A model generated the notes under the pieces. The model was not told the origin of the DNA and searched no databases. It worked only from the letters and a program-made list of their open reading frames with translations. Shown here piece after piece: positions 26,521 through 34,743 of a stretch of 64,000 nucleotides of DNA. Source of the DNA: Planktothrix agardhii NIES-204 (GTDB lineage Bacteria > Cyanobacteriota > Cyanobacteriia > Cyanobacteriales > Microcoleaceae). Position 1 is the first letter of the stretch; each line of letters begins with the position of its first letter. The stretch spans positions 2,187,501 to 2,251,500 of the forward strand of contig AP017991.1 in assembly GCA_003609755.1 (NCBI GenBank), in the 5' to 3' direction. Both the position numbers and the translations under genes were made by a program.

Positions 26521-26580
26521 ATCAGTCATCAGTTATCAGTTATCAGTTATTAGTTATCAGTTATTAGTTATTAAAAACCA
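26521..26580. repeat. Short tandem heptamer repeats (STRR type, CAGTTAT)
   Basis: The heptamer CAGTTAT and its one-base variants are repeated about seven times after the lysozyme stop. Similar heptamer runs occur near 20330-20370 and 58525-58542. Confidence 0.75.
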
Positions 26581-26625
26581 TTGCCCACCCTAAAAACTCA
26601 CTAGATTCCCAAGAGCGATCGCACT

Positions 26626-27198
26626 TCAATCTCCCCTTAAACTTGATTTAATTAAGCAAGCTATCTTATTACAAAAACTGGGTTGTTGTATAGTAACCGC
26701 CAAGGCCCCAACATCACGGGTAACAACCGATTGAGCCCCAATAATCGCCCCATCTCCAATATTAATACCAGGCATAATTGTAGCCCCATATCCGATCCAA
26801 ACATCATTACCAATCACCGTATTTCTTTTAAACGGCCAAGAATCAGGCATGGCAGATTCCCAACCATTTCCAAATACAGGAAAAGGATAATTTGTCAACC
26901 AATCTGTGCGATGATTGCCGCCATTCATGATAAATTTAACATCGGAAGCAATGGAACAAAATTTACCAATAATTAATTGATCTCCGATAAAATCAAAATG
27001 ATATAAAACATTTTTTTCAAAGTTTTCTGGGTTCTCGAAATCATCATAATAAGTATAATCCCCGACAATAATATTCGGATTTTTAATGATTGTTTTCAGA
27101 TAGACTAATCGAGTTTGTTCGGGGATGGGATAACGGGTTTGAGGAGAGGGGCCGTAATTCATGATCTTTTGAGGAAATAGTGTTAGCATTTTGATCAT
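26626..27198 (-). CDS. Xenobiotic/CatB-type acetyltransferase, C-terminus replaced by a repeat
   Basis: A left-handed beta-helix acetyltransferase of the Vat/CatB type, which uses acetyl-CoA to acetylate small molecules. Visible family features are GDYTYYDDFENPENF, LIIGKFCSIASDVKFIMNG, the active-site region GNHRTDWLTNYPF and the hexapeptide run IGNDVWIGYGATIMPGINIGDGAIIGAQSVVTRDV. After about residue 162 the usual PPYTIVGGNPAKLI helix is missing. Instead the sequence continues GALAVTIQQPSF, encoded by bases that match the GGCGGTTGCTATA end of the dispersed repeat element. The protein is therefore about 20-40 residues short of the family norm, and acetyl-CoA binding may be affected. Start ATG at 27198. 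Confidence 0.78.
   Translation of the reverse strand: MIKMLTLFPQKIMNYGPSPQTRYPIPEQTRLVYLKTIIKNPNIIVGDYTYYDDFENPENFEKNVLYHFDFIGDQLIIGKFCSIASDVKFIMNGGNHRTDWLTNYPFPVFGNGWESAMPDSWPFKRNTVIGNDVWIGYGATIMPGINIGDGAIIGAQSVVTRDVGALAVTIQQPSFCNKIACLIKSSLRGD
26685..26711 (-). repeat. Partial copy of the TATAGCA/TGCTATA element inside a gene end
   Basis: Read on the minus strand, GCCTTGGCGGTTACTATACA plus CAA matches the right end and first flanking bases of the element copy at 10763-10893, with one change. It lies exactly where the acetyltransferase loses family similarity. Confidence 0.55.
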
Positions 27199-27244
27199 TA
27201 CTCAATCCTATCATTTCAATTCCAGTTAAGCAATTACCCTGACA

Positions 27245-28579
27245 ATGACATCAACTCAATCTATAACTTCTCTCCCTTTGCCCCCTGGTAAGTTGGGTTT
27301 TGCGATCATTGGTGAAACCATTAGTTTTTTGCGAGATCCTGATTTTGCTGACAAGCGACAAAAACAATATGGATCAATTTTTAAAACCCATCTTTTTGGT
27401 CGTCCCACTGTGATTATGATGGGTGCAGAAGCCAATCGGTTTTTATTTGCAAATGAGAATAAATATTTTATTGTGGCTTGGCCCCTAAGTACCCGAATAT
27501 TATTAGGACAGGGATCATTATCAATGCAATTGGGAGATATTCATAAGTCTCGCCGTAAAATTTTATCCCAAGCATTTCAGCCTAGAGCTTTAGCCAGATA
27601 TGCTACGACTATGGAAGATTTCACCCATCGTTATTTGCATAAATGGGAACAAAAATCAACCTTAATTTGGTATCCTGAATTACGGAAATATACCTTTGAT
27701 ATTGCCTGTAAATTATTAATTGGAAAACAGCAAGCTACCGATACCAATTTAGAAGTATTATTTGAAGATTGGTGTAATGGACTATTTACTATTCCCCTGC
27801 GTTTACCCGGAACAAAATTTAATCAAGCCTGTAAATCCCATAAGTTATTATTAACAGAAATAGAAACCTTAATTCGTCAACGTCAGCAACAACCCCATTC
27901 TGGGGAAGATGCCCTGGGATTATTATTACAAGCCCAGGATGAAGACGGAAATCAACTCGGTATTGAAGAACTCAAAGATCAGATTTTAACCCTATTATTT
28001 GCCGGACATGAAACCTTAACTTCTGCGATCGCATCCTTCTGTTTAGAAGTCGGTCAGCGTCCTGATATTATAGCAAAAATTAGAGCCGAACAACAACAAT
28101 TTGATCCCACTCAACCGATTACCTTTGAAGATTTAAAATCCATGACCTATTTAGAACAGGTGATGAAAGAAGTATTGCGGTTTGTGCCTCCGGTTGGGGG
28201 TGGGTTTCGAGAAGTAATTCAAGATTGTGAATATAACGGTTATTTTATCCCCAAAGACTGGTCTATTTTATATCAAATTGCCAAAACCCATCAGGATGAA
28301 ACGGTTTATTTTCAACCGCAAGAATTCGATCCTGAGCGGTTTAGTGAAACCCGCAATGAAGATAAACCTAAACCCTTTAGTTGGGTTCCCTTTGGTGGCG
28401 GAATGCGCGAATGTATTGGCAAAGAATTTGCTAAATTAGAGATCAAATTATTTGCGGCATTATTAGTCAGAAATTATGATTGGCAACTGTTACCAAATCA
28501 ATCTTTAGACTTAATTACAATTCCCACTCCCCGTCCCCGGGATGGTTTAAAAGTGCAGTTGAGACGTTTAAACGATTAA
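27245..28579 (+). CDS. Cytochrome P450, CYP120 type
   Basis: A haem monooxygenase of 444 residues, the same length as Synechocystis CYP120A1, a retinoic-acid hydroxylase. The N-terminus LPLPPGKLGFAIIGETISFL and the segment KQYGSIFKTHLFGRP are typical. The I-helix oxygen-activation motif is AGHET, the ExxR motif is EVLR, and the haem-binding loop is FGGGMRECIGKEFAKLE with Cys390. There is no membrane anchor, so it is soluble. No ferredoxin or reductase gene is adjacent; electrons would come from photosynthetic ferredoxin. The substrate is probably a retinoid or apocarotenoid, by family inference. Confidence 0.9.
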   Translation: MTSTQSITSLPLPPGKLGFAIIGETISFLRDPDFADKRQKQYGSIFKTHLFGRPTVIMMGAEANRFLFANENKYFIVAWPLSTRILLGQGSLSMQLGDIHKSRRKILSQAFQPRALARYATTMEDFTHRYLHKWEQKSTLIWYPELRKYTFDIACKLLIGKQQATDTNLEVLFEDWCNGLFTIPLRLPGTKFNQACKSHKLLLTEIETLIRQRQQQPHSGEDALGLLLQAQDEDGNQLGIEELKDQILTLLFAGHETLTSAIASFCLEVGQRPDIIAKIRAEQQQFDPTQPITFEDLKSMTYLEQVMKEVLRFVPPVGGGFREVIQDCEYNGYFIPKDWSILYQIAKTHQDETVYFQPQEFDPERFSETRNEDKPKPFSWVPFGGGMRECIGKEFAKLEIKLFAALLVRNYDWQLLPNQSLDLITIPTPRPRDGLKVQLRRLND

Positions 28580-28603
28580 TCGGCTATCCATGATCCCCCC
28601 TAA

Positions 28604-28647
28604 CTATATATGTAGGGCTAATTCATGAATTACCCCTACATATATAG
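28604..28647. repeat. 44-bp palindrome (TAATTCATGAATTA core)
   Basis: Two 22-bp arms are exact inverted copies apart from one base. The central 20 bp (AATTCATGAATT with flanking GGG/CCC) recur at 62532-62559 between psaK and the CruP-like gene. It lies 24 bp after the P450 stop and may serve as a transcript end. Short TTCCCTA tandem repeats follow at 28709-28731. Confidence 0.75.
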
Positions 28648-28876
28648 CAATCCGCACCGAGGTTGTAATAATTTACAACTGATATGAAACAGCCAGAAGT
28701 ATTATTTCTATTCCCTATTCCCTATTCCCTATGGTATATCTTTCGTATTAATTCATAAAAACCTTATGGATTTATAAAAACGCTACTACAATGAAAATAT
28801 GAAATTTATTAGTAGAGTTGTTAAGTCTGCTCAGATTAATAAATATCAGATTCAGCAAATTCAACAAGGAGCCGAT

Positions 28877-29059
28877 ATGAGTTTAAAAAATAGAGAAAAA
28901 GCCACCGCCAAAAATGTCGCAGGCAAGGTTCAAGAAACCGTAGGCAACGTGACTGGAGACCCCAAAGATCAGGCTGAAGGCAAGGAAAAACAGGCAGAAG
29001 CAAAGGTTATGCACACCGTTGAAGATGTGAAAGATGAAGTCAAAGCCAAACTGGACTAA
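28877..29059 (+). CDS. CsbD-like stress protein
   Basis: A 60-residue, highly charged, Cys-free protein of the CsbD family, which is induced by general stress in many bacteria and has no established biochemical activity. The family pattern is NVAGKVQETVGNVTGDPKDQ, followed by AEGKEKQAEAK. I start at ATG 28877, which has a strong AAGGAG 6 bases upstream, instead of the longer frame from 28799. It leads a three-gene run with the next two small genes, each with its own ribosome-binding site. Confidence 0.88.
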   Translation: MSLKNREKATAKNVAGKVQETVGNVTGDPKDQAEGKEKQAEAKVMHTVEDVKDEVKAKLD

Positions 29060-29292
29060 AAGCCTTTTTGAACCTTAAATTTTACCATTTTTGACCCGTA
29101 AAATCGGTTTCAAATAATGGTAAAAATGATAAAATCTGAATACCTAAAATAGTGTGAAATTTCTGTTTATCGACTTTTACCAGAGAGTCTTGATAATTTG
29201 CCCCAGTTTAGAATCAATATTTTTTGGTATATCTGCCAATGAATAAAAAACTCAGTTAGTTTAAAGCAATCAAAATTTTTAGGGATATTAAC
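29060..29292. other. Spacer with a weak inverted repeat
   Basis: The spacer between the CsbD-like and exported protein genes has a loose inverted repeat (TTTTACCATTTTT and AATGGTAAAAAT at about 29080-29128) that could be an attenuator or terminator. I see no gene in it. Confidence 0.35.
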
Positions 29293-29706
29293 ATGATTTT
29301 GTTTAGCAAAGTTCGTAAATTTTTGCTGTCTATTGGCATGGTTGTTTTCATCTCCAGTGCTATCATCTTTAGTTTGGCATCGGGAGAAAGTTGGGCTGCA
29401 ACTTTGTCAACCCAAGGCATCAACCCAGCACAGACTCAAATTGCTATCATGAATCAAACGAAAGAGATGATCAATAATGTTAAGGATCAAGCCCAAGAAG
29501 CGATTGCTAACATCACAGATGATCTGAAAACCGATGTTGTTCAAAACGATCAGCAATTTGATGCTAATACCCAACAGGGGATTGTTGATAGTATTAAAAA
29601 CCCCGACTACAACCCTGGTGGAAAAAGCAAGGAGGCAGCAAAGCAAGACCGTGAAGCTATCAAAGGTGTAGAAGCTGATGTTCGTGATCTATTTAAGCCA
29701 GAATAG
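29293..29706 (+). CDS. Small exported protein of unknown function
   Basis: The 137-residue protein has a clear signal peptide (MILFSKVRKFLLSIG, a hydrophobic core, cleavage near SWA-AT) and a mature part of about 100 residues that is helical, hydrophilic and ends in DVRDLFKPE. I recognise no domain. Helical amphipathic stretches (EMINNVKDQAQEAIANITDD) recall CsbD- or YtxH-like stress proteins. It lies between the CsbD-like gene and the lmo0937-type gene, both stress-associated, so a role in envelope stress is plausible but inferred. Confidence 0.7.
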   Translation: MILFSKVRKFLLSIGMVVFISSAIIFSLASGESWAATLSTQGINPAQTQIAIMNQTKEMINNVKDQAQEAIANITDDLKTDVVQNDQQFDANTQQGIVDSIKNPDYNPGGKSKEAAKQDREAIKGVEADVRDLFKPE

Positions 29707-29758
29707 AATCACCGACTCAATAACGTCATTAAATTTTATCTAAATAGAAGGAGAAAAT

Positions 29759-29914
29759 ATGTCTAATCTAATCTGGAGTGCTGTTGGTGTACTACTCATC
29801 CTCTGGTTATTAGGATTCTCAGTTAATGTTGGAGGTGGCTTAATCCATATTCTTTTGGTTTTGGCGCTGATTGCTATTATCTACAACGTACTGACCGGAC
29901 GCCGTGTTGTCTAA
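29759..29914 (+). CDS. lmo0937-family small membrane protein
   Basis: This 51-residue protein consists of two hydrophobic segments (SAVGVLLILWLLGF and IHILLVLALIAIIYNVL) joined by NVGGGLI and ends in GRRVV. It matches the small lmo0937 family found near CsbD and other stress genes. An AGAAGGAG ribosome-binding site lies 4-5 bases before ATG 29759, which decides the start. It is too short to be picked up by length-based gene finding. Confidence 0.82.
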   Translation: MSNLIWSAVGVLLILWLLGFSVNVGGGLIHILLVLALIAIIYNVLTGRRVV

Positions 29915-29931
29915 TGATTTGATAGACTAAA

Positions 29932-29961
29932 TCCCCCCAACCTTACTTGGGTCAGGGGGGA
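29932..29961. terminator. Possible hairpin terminator after the small-gene cluster
   Basis: A CCCCCC/GGGGGG stem with a 16-base loop lies 18 bases after the lmo0937-type stop. There is no T run behind it, so intrinsic termination is uncertain. A single copy of the CGCTTAAGCG-family repeat follows at 30022-30044. Confidence 0.35.
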
Positions 29962-30056
29962 AGTAGAACTCGGGATTAGACGAATCCGATTTTATGGGAA
30001 TGGCAGCAACTATAAATTTTAATTGCTGAAGCGCAACAACGGGGGCAAGAATAAAC

Positions 30057-30953
30057 TTAAATTGGGGTAGCCGATAAATTTAAAAGATAATGGGTGCTTC
30101 CGTCCCTGGGGGAGACTCGCAAAAAGTAGGTTCCGCCAGGTAATTTATCTAACTTAATAGATTCTGGGGTGAGGCCTAAATTAGCGGAACTAGCAACAAT
30201 TTCATTACTTTGAACGGCTCGATTGTTATTCAGATCATAAATCAAGTCTAAGTCTAAATTGGCTTTCATTTGATTCATGATTATACTAACTTTACTATTA
30301 AAATTAGGAATAATAAACTCATAAATATCAACGGGGTTAGCCGCATCAATTAAGCCTACAATGGTTTTTTCTCCTAATAATATATCTATATTAATAGCTT
30401 GGGTCAGGTCATCTTTAAAAGCCGGAGCAATCCCTAATCTTGATTCTTCTAATCCTTGTCGCCAAAAATGTTCAAAAAATGTATTATACTGCCCGGATTT
30501 AATCTCAGATAAGACATCGGGATATCGAGTTTGATAAAAGTTAGTATCAAAACCAATACTGGGATTGCGTCCTTCATATTGTCCATGGAGAAAAAAATGT
30601 TCAAACGGGTTAATTTCTGCTTTAAGAAAACCCGCTTTTACATCGGGATATCGTTCTAAATAATAAATTGGATCAAATAAGGGATTAGGAGAACGCGGTT
30701 GAAATTGACCAAAATCAATAAAATGTTCCGCAGGTGTAATAAATCCTTCATTTATTTGAGTTAAAAGTTCAGGATCTCCTTGCTGATAATATTGACTATC
30801 AAATAAAGGATTAGGTTCATAGCCCAAAAATTGACCCTCCTGAACAAAATGATCAAAAGCGTTCCGAAATTCTCGCCTTTCAATCGCCGGAGCCACATCA
30901 GGATATTGAGCTAAATAGAATTCTTCATCAAATAGCGTTTCTAAAGTTAACAT
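30057..30953 (-). CDS. Protein with four YPDV-type repeats and a C-terminal PPC-like domain
   Basis: Residues 1-170 consist of four ~42-residue repeats of the pattern (L/G)FDxxFYxxxYPDVxxxIxxGxxxxxxEHFxxxGxxExRxP. The C-terminal ~110 residues (DANPVDIYEFIIP, LGLTPESIKLDKLPGGTYFLRV) resemble the bacterial pre-peptidase C-terminal beta-sandwich, seen in secreted proteins. There is no signal peptide, so export, if any, would use a C-terminal signal. The repeats occur in cyanobacterial hemolysin-like and glycosyltransferase-associated surface proteins, and a calcium- or carbohydrate-binding role is possible. Start ATG 30953. Confidence 0.72.
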   Translation of the reverse strand: MLTLETLFDEEFYLAQYPDVAPAIERREFRNAFDHFVQEGQFLGYEPNPLFDSQYYQQGDPELLTQINEGFITPAEHFIDFGQFQPRSPNPLFDPIYYLERYPDVKAGFLKAEINPFEHFFLHGQYEGRNPSIGFDTNFYQTRYPDVLSEIKSGQYNTFFEHFWRQGLEESRLGIAPAFKDDLTQAINIDILLGEKTIVGLIDAANPVDIYEFIIPNFNSKVSIIMNQMKANLDLDLIYDLNNNRAVQSNEIVASSANLGLTPESIKLDKLPGGTYFLRVSPRDGSTHYLLNLSATPI

Positions 30954-31096
30954 CAGCTTAAAATCTCCCTATTATTTACTTAATTATATAAAATCCACCA
31001 TTACCCATTACCTATCATGAATTTAAGAGGATTAAGCAGATTAACAAAGATTAAAATCTGTGAAATCCTCTTAAATCAGTGATCCCCATTCCCTAA

Positions 31097-34000
31097 TTAT
31101 CCAATAATTCCGATTAAATTAGCAATAGTAAACAGTAATTCATGGGGTTCTACGGGTTTAGCTAAATGGGCGTGAAACCCGGCGGAGAATGCGGCTTGAC
31201 GGTCTTCATCTTGGGCATAAGCTGTAAGTGCTAAAGCGGGTATTTGCCCTCCTGCTTCTGGGGGTAATAAACGAATTTGACGGATTAGTGAATAACCGTC
31301 TCCCCCCGACAGTCCAATATCACTGACTAAAATATGAAATTGAGATATAGCACTATTGGCTTTGAAGATATTAATGGCTTCTTCTGCACTCCCAACGGTC
31401 ACCACTTCTGACCCACAATTTTCTAAAATATGAGCAACTAAATCCCGAGCATCCACTTCATCATCAACCACTAAAATTTTAACTCCTTTGATTTTTAAAC
31501 AACTTTCAAACATCAAATCATCATCACTGAAACCCTCTTGAAGATACTGATAATCTTTTAACATATCCGATGTCATCAGGGGTAATTTTATAGTAAATAC
31601 TGTTCCCTTTCCTAACCCTGGACTATCTACAGTAACGCTTCCTCCATGAATTTCAACTAAATGGTGGACAATGGTTAATCCTAATCCTAATCCGCCCTGT
31701 TTCCGAGTCATTGAACCATCGGATTGACGAAATCTTTCAAACACAAAGGGTAAAAAGTCTTTACTAATTCCTTGTCCGGTATCACTAACTTGAATTTCTG
31801 CATAATCTCTGACTTCATAATTGCTATTATTTCCCAAGGAATTTTGATTCTGAGACTTATGTAGTCTCACCTGAATTTCTCCTCCTTCTGAGCTAAATTT
31901 TATTGCATTGGTTAATAGATTCCACATCACCTGTTGTAAACGGTTACTATCCCCTAAAACCATCCCAATATTAGGCTCAAAGGAAATATTAATTTTAATA
32001 TCTTTCGCCTCAGTTATTGAGCGTACCGTTTCAATTGCTGCTTCAATTACCGGAATTAAAACAGTCGGATTCGGGCTAAAATTCAGTTTTCCACTAATAA
32101 TTCGAGAAACATCTAATAAATCCTCAATCAGTTGCGCTAAAGCCCGTGTATTACGATTAATTGTTTCCGTCGCCCGATTAAATGTTTCCTTATCTAAATC
32201 TCGTGATATCAACAGTTGTGTCCATCCCAAAATAGCATTCAGAGGAGTCCGTAATTCATGGGAAAGGGTAGCTAAAAATTCATCTTTGAGGCGGTTGGCT
32301 TCTGTTAATTCATCAGCCCGGGTACGCAGTTCAGCTTCTAATTGTTTACGATTAGTAATATCCCGCATGGCTGTCACCTGAACTTGACGTCCTTTATAAA
32401 TTTTAGACTTACCAATGATTTCTACATCAAAAATTGTGCCATCTTTTCTTAATCCAAAGACTTCTAATGGGGCTTCTAAGTTGTTTTTAATATTTTGTAA
32501 AATTAAATCCCGACTTTCGGGGGTGACAAAATCCAGAAAAGAAGTTCCCATCATTTCTCCTAAAGGGTAATCCAACATAATAGATGCCCCTTGGTTAGCA
32601 TCAAGAATGATGCCATTTTCATGAATAATAATACCATCAAATGTAGTTTCAATTAGGGTTCTAAACCGAGCTTCACTTTCTTGTAATTCTTCTTCTGCGT
32701 GTTTACGTTCGGTGATATCTTCATAGATAAATACGACTTCTCGAATTTCACCCACCTCATCCCGCACTGGATAAATATAAGCCTCAACCCAGCGTTGAGC
32801 ATATCCATAATTCGATAATCCTGGGAAGCTTTGATGAGGATCATATAAAATTGGAGGAATCGCCACGGTTTCCCCGGCTAAACCCTTTTGAATATAGGGA
32901 ATTATCCGTTTTTGAATTAGTTGTTGATCTTCTAACAAATTGTAGTCTTTAATCATTTCTCCTTTGATTCCCCATAGCTCCTCCCAGGCTCGATTTACAC
33001 GCCTAACCGAACCATCTAATGATAGGATTAAAATGCTCAGGGGAGATTGTTCAACCATTGTCCGATATTGAACTTCCGAGCGACGTAATAGGGTTTCGGC
33101 TCGATGACTTTCTGTGCGGTCAATGGCTACACCCCCAACCAATGGATCTTCCTGATCAACCCAAATTGGAAATTGATAGATTAAAAATTCTCCAATTTTG
33201 CCGTCTCGTCGAGGTAGAGATTCAATAACTTCTAAAACTAGGTTTTGCGAAGCCACAATCGAAATATAATTCAGGAATTTGGAGGCTAAATCTGGGGTAA
33301 ATATATCAAATATAGTGGTTTCTAAAGATTCTGGAGAAACATTAAAGGTTCGGGTATAACTTTTACTCAAATATAACATTTTACCTTGATGATCACAAAT
33401 CCAAGCTACGGTAGGGTTGTAATCCATAAACGCCTGAAATCGGGCTTCACTATCTCGCAGGGCTTTTTCTGATTTCGTCAGTTCCGTTGCAATTTTTTCC
33501 GCAATATATCGAGCTTTAATTTGCGATCGCATTAATCCAAATAAGATAATACCAACAAAACTTCCTACTAAGGCAATATAGGGAGCAATCAGACGTTGGA
33601 AATTAAAATTAAGTTCAGGACGGGAAGTATAGATAATCGTCCAAGTCTGTCCAGCAATGGAGAGCATTTTTCGCTCCTCAAATTGGGGCTTAAACCCTAA
33701 TAAACGACTAGAGTTAGAATCGTATAGGAGAGAGGAGGGAGTAATTGCTAAACCATCATAAATTTTAAAATCTATGAAAGCATCTGGATAACTCCCAAAT
33801 AGCCATTGCATCAAGTCATCCATCCGAAATGGGCTATAGATAAATCCTAGTAATTTCTCCCGTTTTTCCGTGACCGTTGGGGGAGTAGAATTACCTCGAT
33901 AAATGGGGAAATAGATTAAAAAACCCGGTTGTTTTTTGGCATCAATTTCTTGTCGGAGTTTGACTCGACCCGACGCCACCGGAATTCCCCCATCCCGGGC

Positions 34001-34531
34001 GTGTTCCATGGCGCGACGGCGCACGGGTTCGGTAAACATATCAAACCCAATGGCGGCTTGATTGCGTGCATCTAGGGGTTCTAGGTAGATGATGGCATGA
34101 TATTCGGATCGAGGGTAATCGGGATTGATAGCGAAGTTAGGGATACCCTCAGCTTTCATCCGAGCTATTAATTGATCTTTTTCGGAGGGTTGAACCCGAA
34201 TTGTAAACCCAATCCCTTGAATCCCTGGATATTCCCTCCGCAGTTTTAATTGTTCCATGTAGGTGCGGAATTCCTCTCGATCCACGGTATCATGGCTGGC
34301 AAATAACCCACTTCCGGCACGGAGTAAGGCAATATAGGTTTTAACCCGATCTCGAATTAGGTTTTCCGTCTGTTGGGCGGAGGCATTAAACTGTAACCGA
34401 TCCTGGTTACGGGCTGTTGATTCTACATAATAAGTGGCGATCGCCGTCAGGATTAAAGTCCCCAACAGCACTAAGTAGGGAACAATCTGCCGATTCTGAG
34501 AGAGAAACTTATACAGCCATTTGCGCTTCAT
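31097..34531 (-). CDS. Hybrid sensor kinase: CHASE, three PAS, HisKA, HATPase, receiver
   Basis: The 1144-residue protein spans the membrane twice (about residues 15-32 and 313-335), with a CHASE ligand-binding domain between (PGIQGIGFTIRV, the RSEYHAIIYLEP region). Three PAS domains follow at about 360-480, 485-612 and 617-735, then the phosphoacceptor segment LATLSHELRTPLNAILGW (His near 755), an ATPase domain with VSDTGQGI and GGLGLGLTIV, and a C-terminal receiver domain with LVSDIGLSGGDGY (Asp near 1071). All phosphotransfer residues are present. CHASE domains bind small molecules such as cytokinin-like compounds or peptides, but the ligand here is unknown. Its output would need a phosphotransfer partner elsewhere. 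Confidence 0.9.
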   Translation of the reverse strand: MKRKWLYKFLSQNRQIVPYLVLLGTLILTAIATYYVESTARNQDRLQFNASAQQTENLIRDRVKTYIALLRAGSGLFASHDTVDREEFRTYMEQLKLRREYPGIQGIGFTIRVQPSEKDQLIARMKAEGIPNFAINPDYPRSEYHAIIYLEPLDARNQAAIGFDMFTEPVRRRAMEHARDGGIPVASGRVKLRQEIDAKKQPGFLIYFPIYRGNSTPPTVTEKREKLLGFIYSPFRMDDLMQWLFGSYPDAFIDFKIYDGLAITPSSLLYDSNSSRLLGFKPQFEERKMLSIAGQTWTIIYTSRPELNFNFQRLIAPYIALVGSFVGIILFGLMRSQIKARYIAEKIATELTKSEKALRDSEARFQAFMDYNPTVAWICDHQGKMLYLSKSYTRTFNVSPESLETTIFDIFTPDLASKFLNYISIVASQNLVLEVIESLPRRDGKIGEFLIYQFPIWVDQEDPLVGGVAIDRTESHRAETLLRRSEVQYRTMVEQSPLSILILSLDGSVRRVNRAWEELWGIKGEMIKDYNLLEDQQLIQKRIIPYIQKGLAGETVAIPPILYDPHQSFPGLSNYGYAQRWVEAYIYPVRDEVGEIREVVFIYEDITERKHAEEELQESEARFRTLIETTFDGIIIHENGIILDANQGASIMLDYPLGEMMGTSFLDFVTPESRDLILQNIKNNLEAPLEVFGLRKDGTIFDVEIIGKSKIYKGRQVQVTAMRDITNRKQLEAELRTRADELTEANRLKDEFLATLSHELRTPLNAILGWTQLLISRDLDKETFNRATETINRNTRALAQLIEDLLDVSRIISGKLNFSPNPTVLIPVIEAAIETVRSITEAKDIKINISFEPNIGMVLGDSNRLQQVMWNLLTNAIKFSSEGGEIQVRLHKSQNQNSLGNNSNYEVRDYAEIQVSDTGQGISKDFLPFVFERFRQSDGSMTRKQGGLGLGLTIVHHLVEIHGGSVTVDSPGLGKGTVFTIKLPLMTSDMLKDYQYLQEGFSDDDLMFESCLKIKGVKILVVDDEVDARDLVAHILENCGSEVVTVGSAEEAINIFKANSAISQFHILVSDIGLSGGDGYSLIRQIRLLPPEAGGQIPALALTAYAQDEDRQAAFSAGFHAHLAKPVEPHELLFTIANLIGIIG

Positions 34532-34663
34532 AGAGCTATCAGGGAAAGTCTGGGGATTAGAACTGCGGGTTAACCCTTAATCTTTGTTTTGTTTGGGGTA
34601 AGTTTTAATTGAGATTTTCTGTATATTATATCACGAAAAATTGAAATAACAAATAAATTAAAT

Positions 34664-34682
34664 ATAGAAACCGGGTTTCTAA
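34664..34682. repeat. GAAACCGGGTTTC-type palindrome
   Basis: TAGAAACCGGGTTTCTA lies in the 212-bp spacer between hflX and the hybrid kinase. The same core is seen at 14611-14623, within 20208-20316 and in a longer form near 60778-60802. The rest of the spacer shows nothing. Confidence 0.6.
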
Positions 34683-34743
34683 TTTGATCTCTGGGCAAAA
34701 ATCAGAGATCTTATTCAGAATATCCAGTTTCTATCCCCAGATT

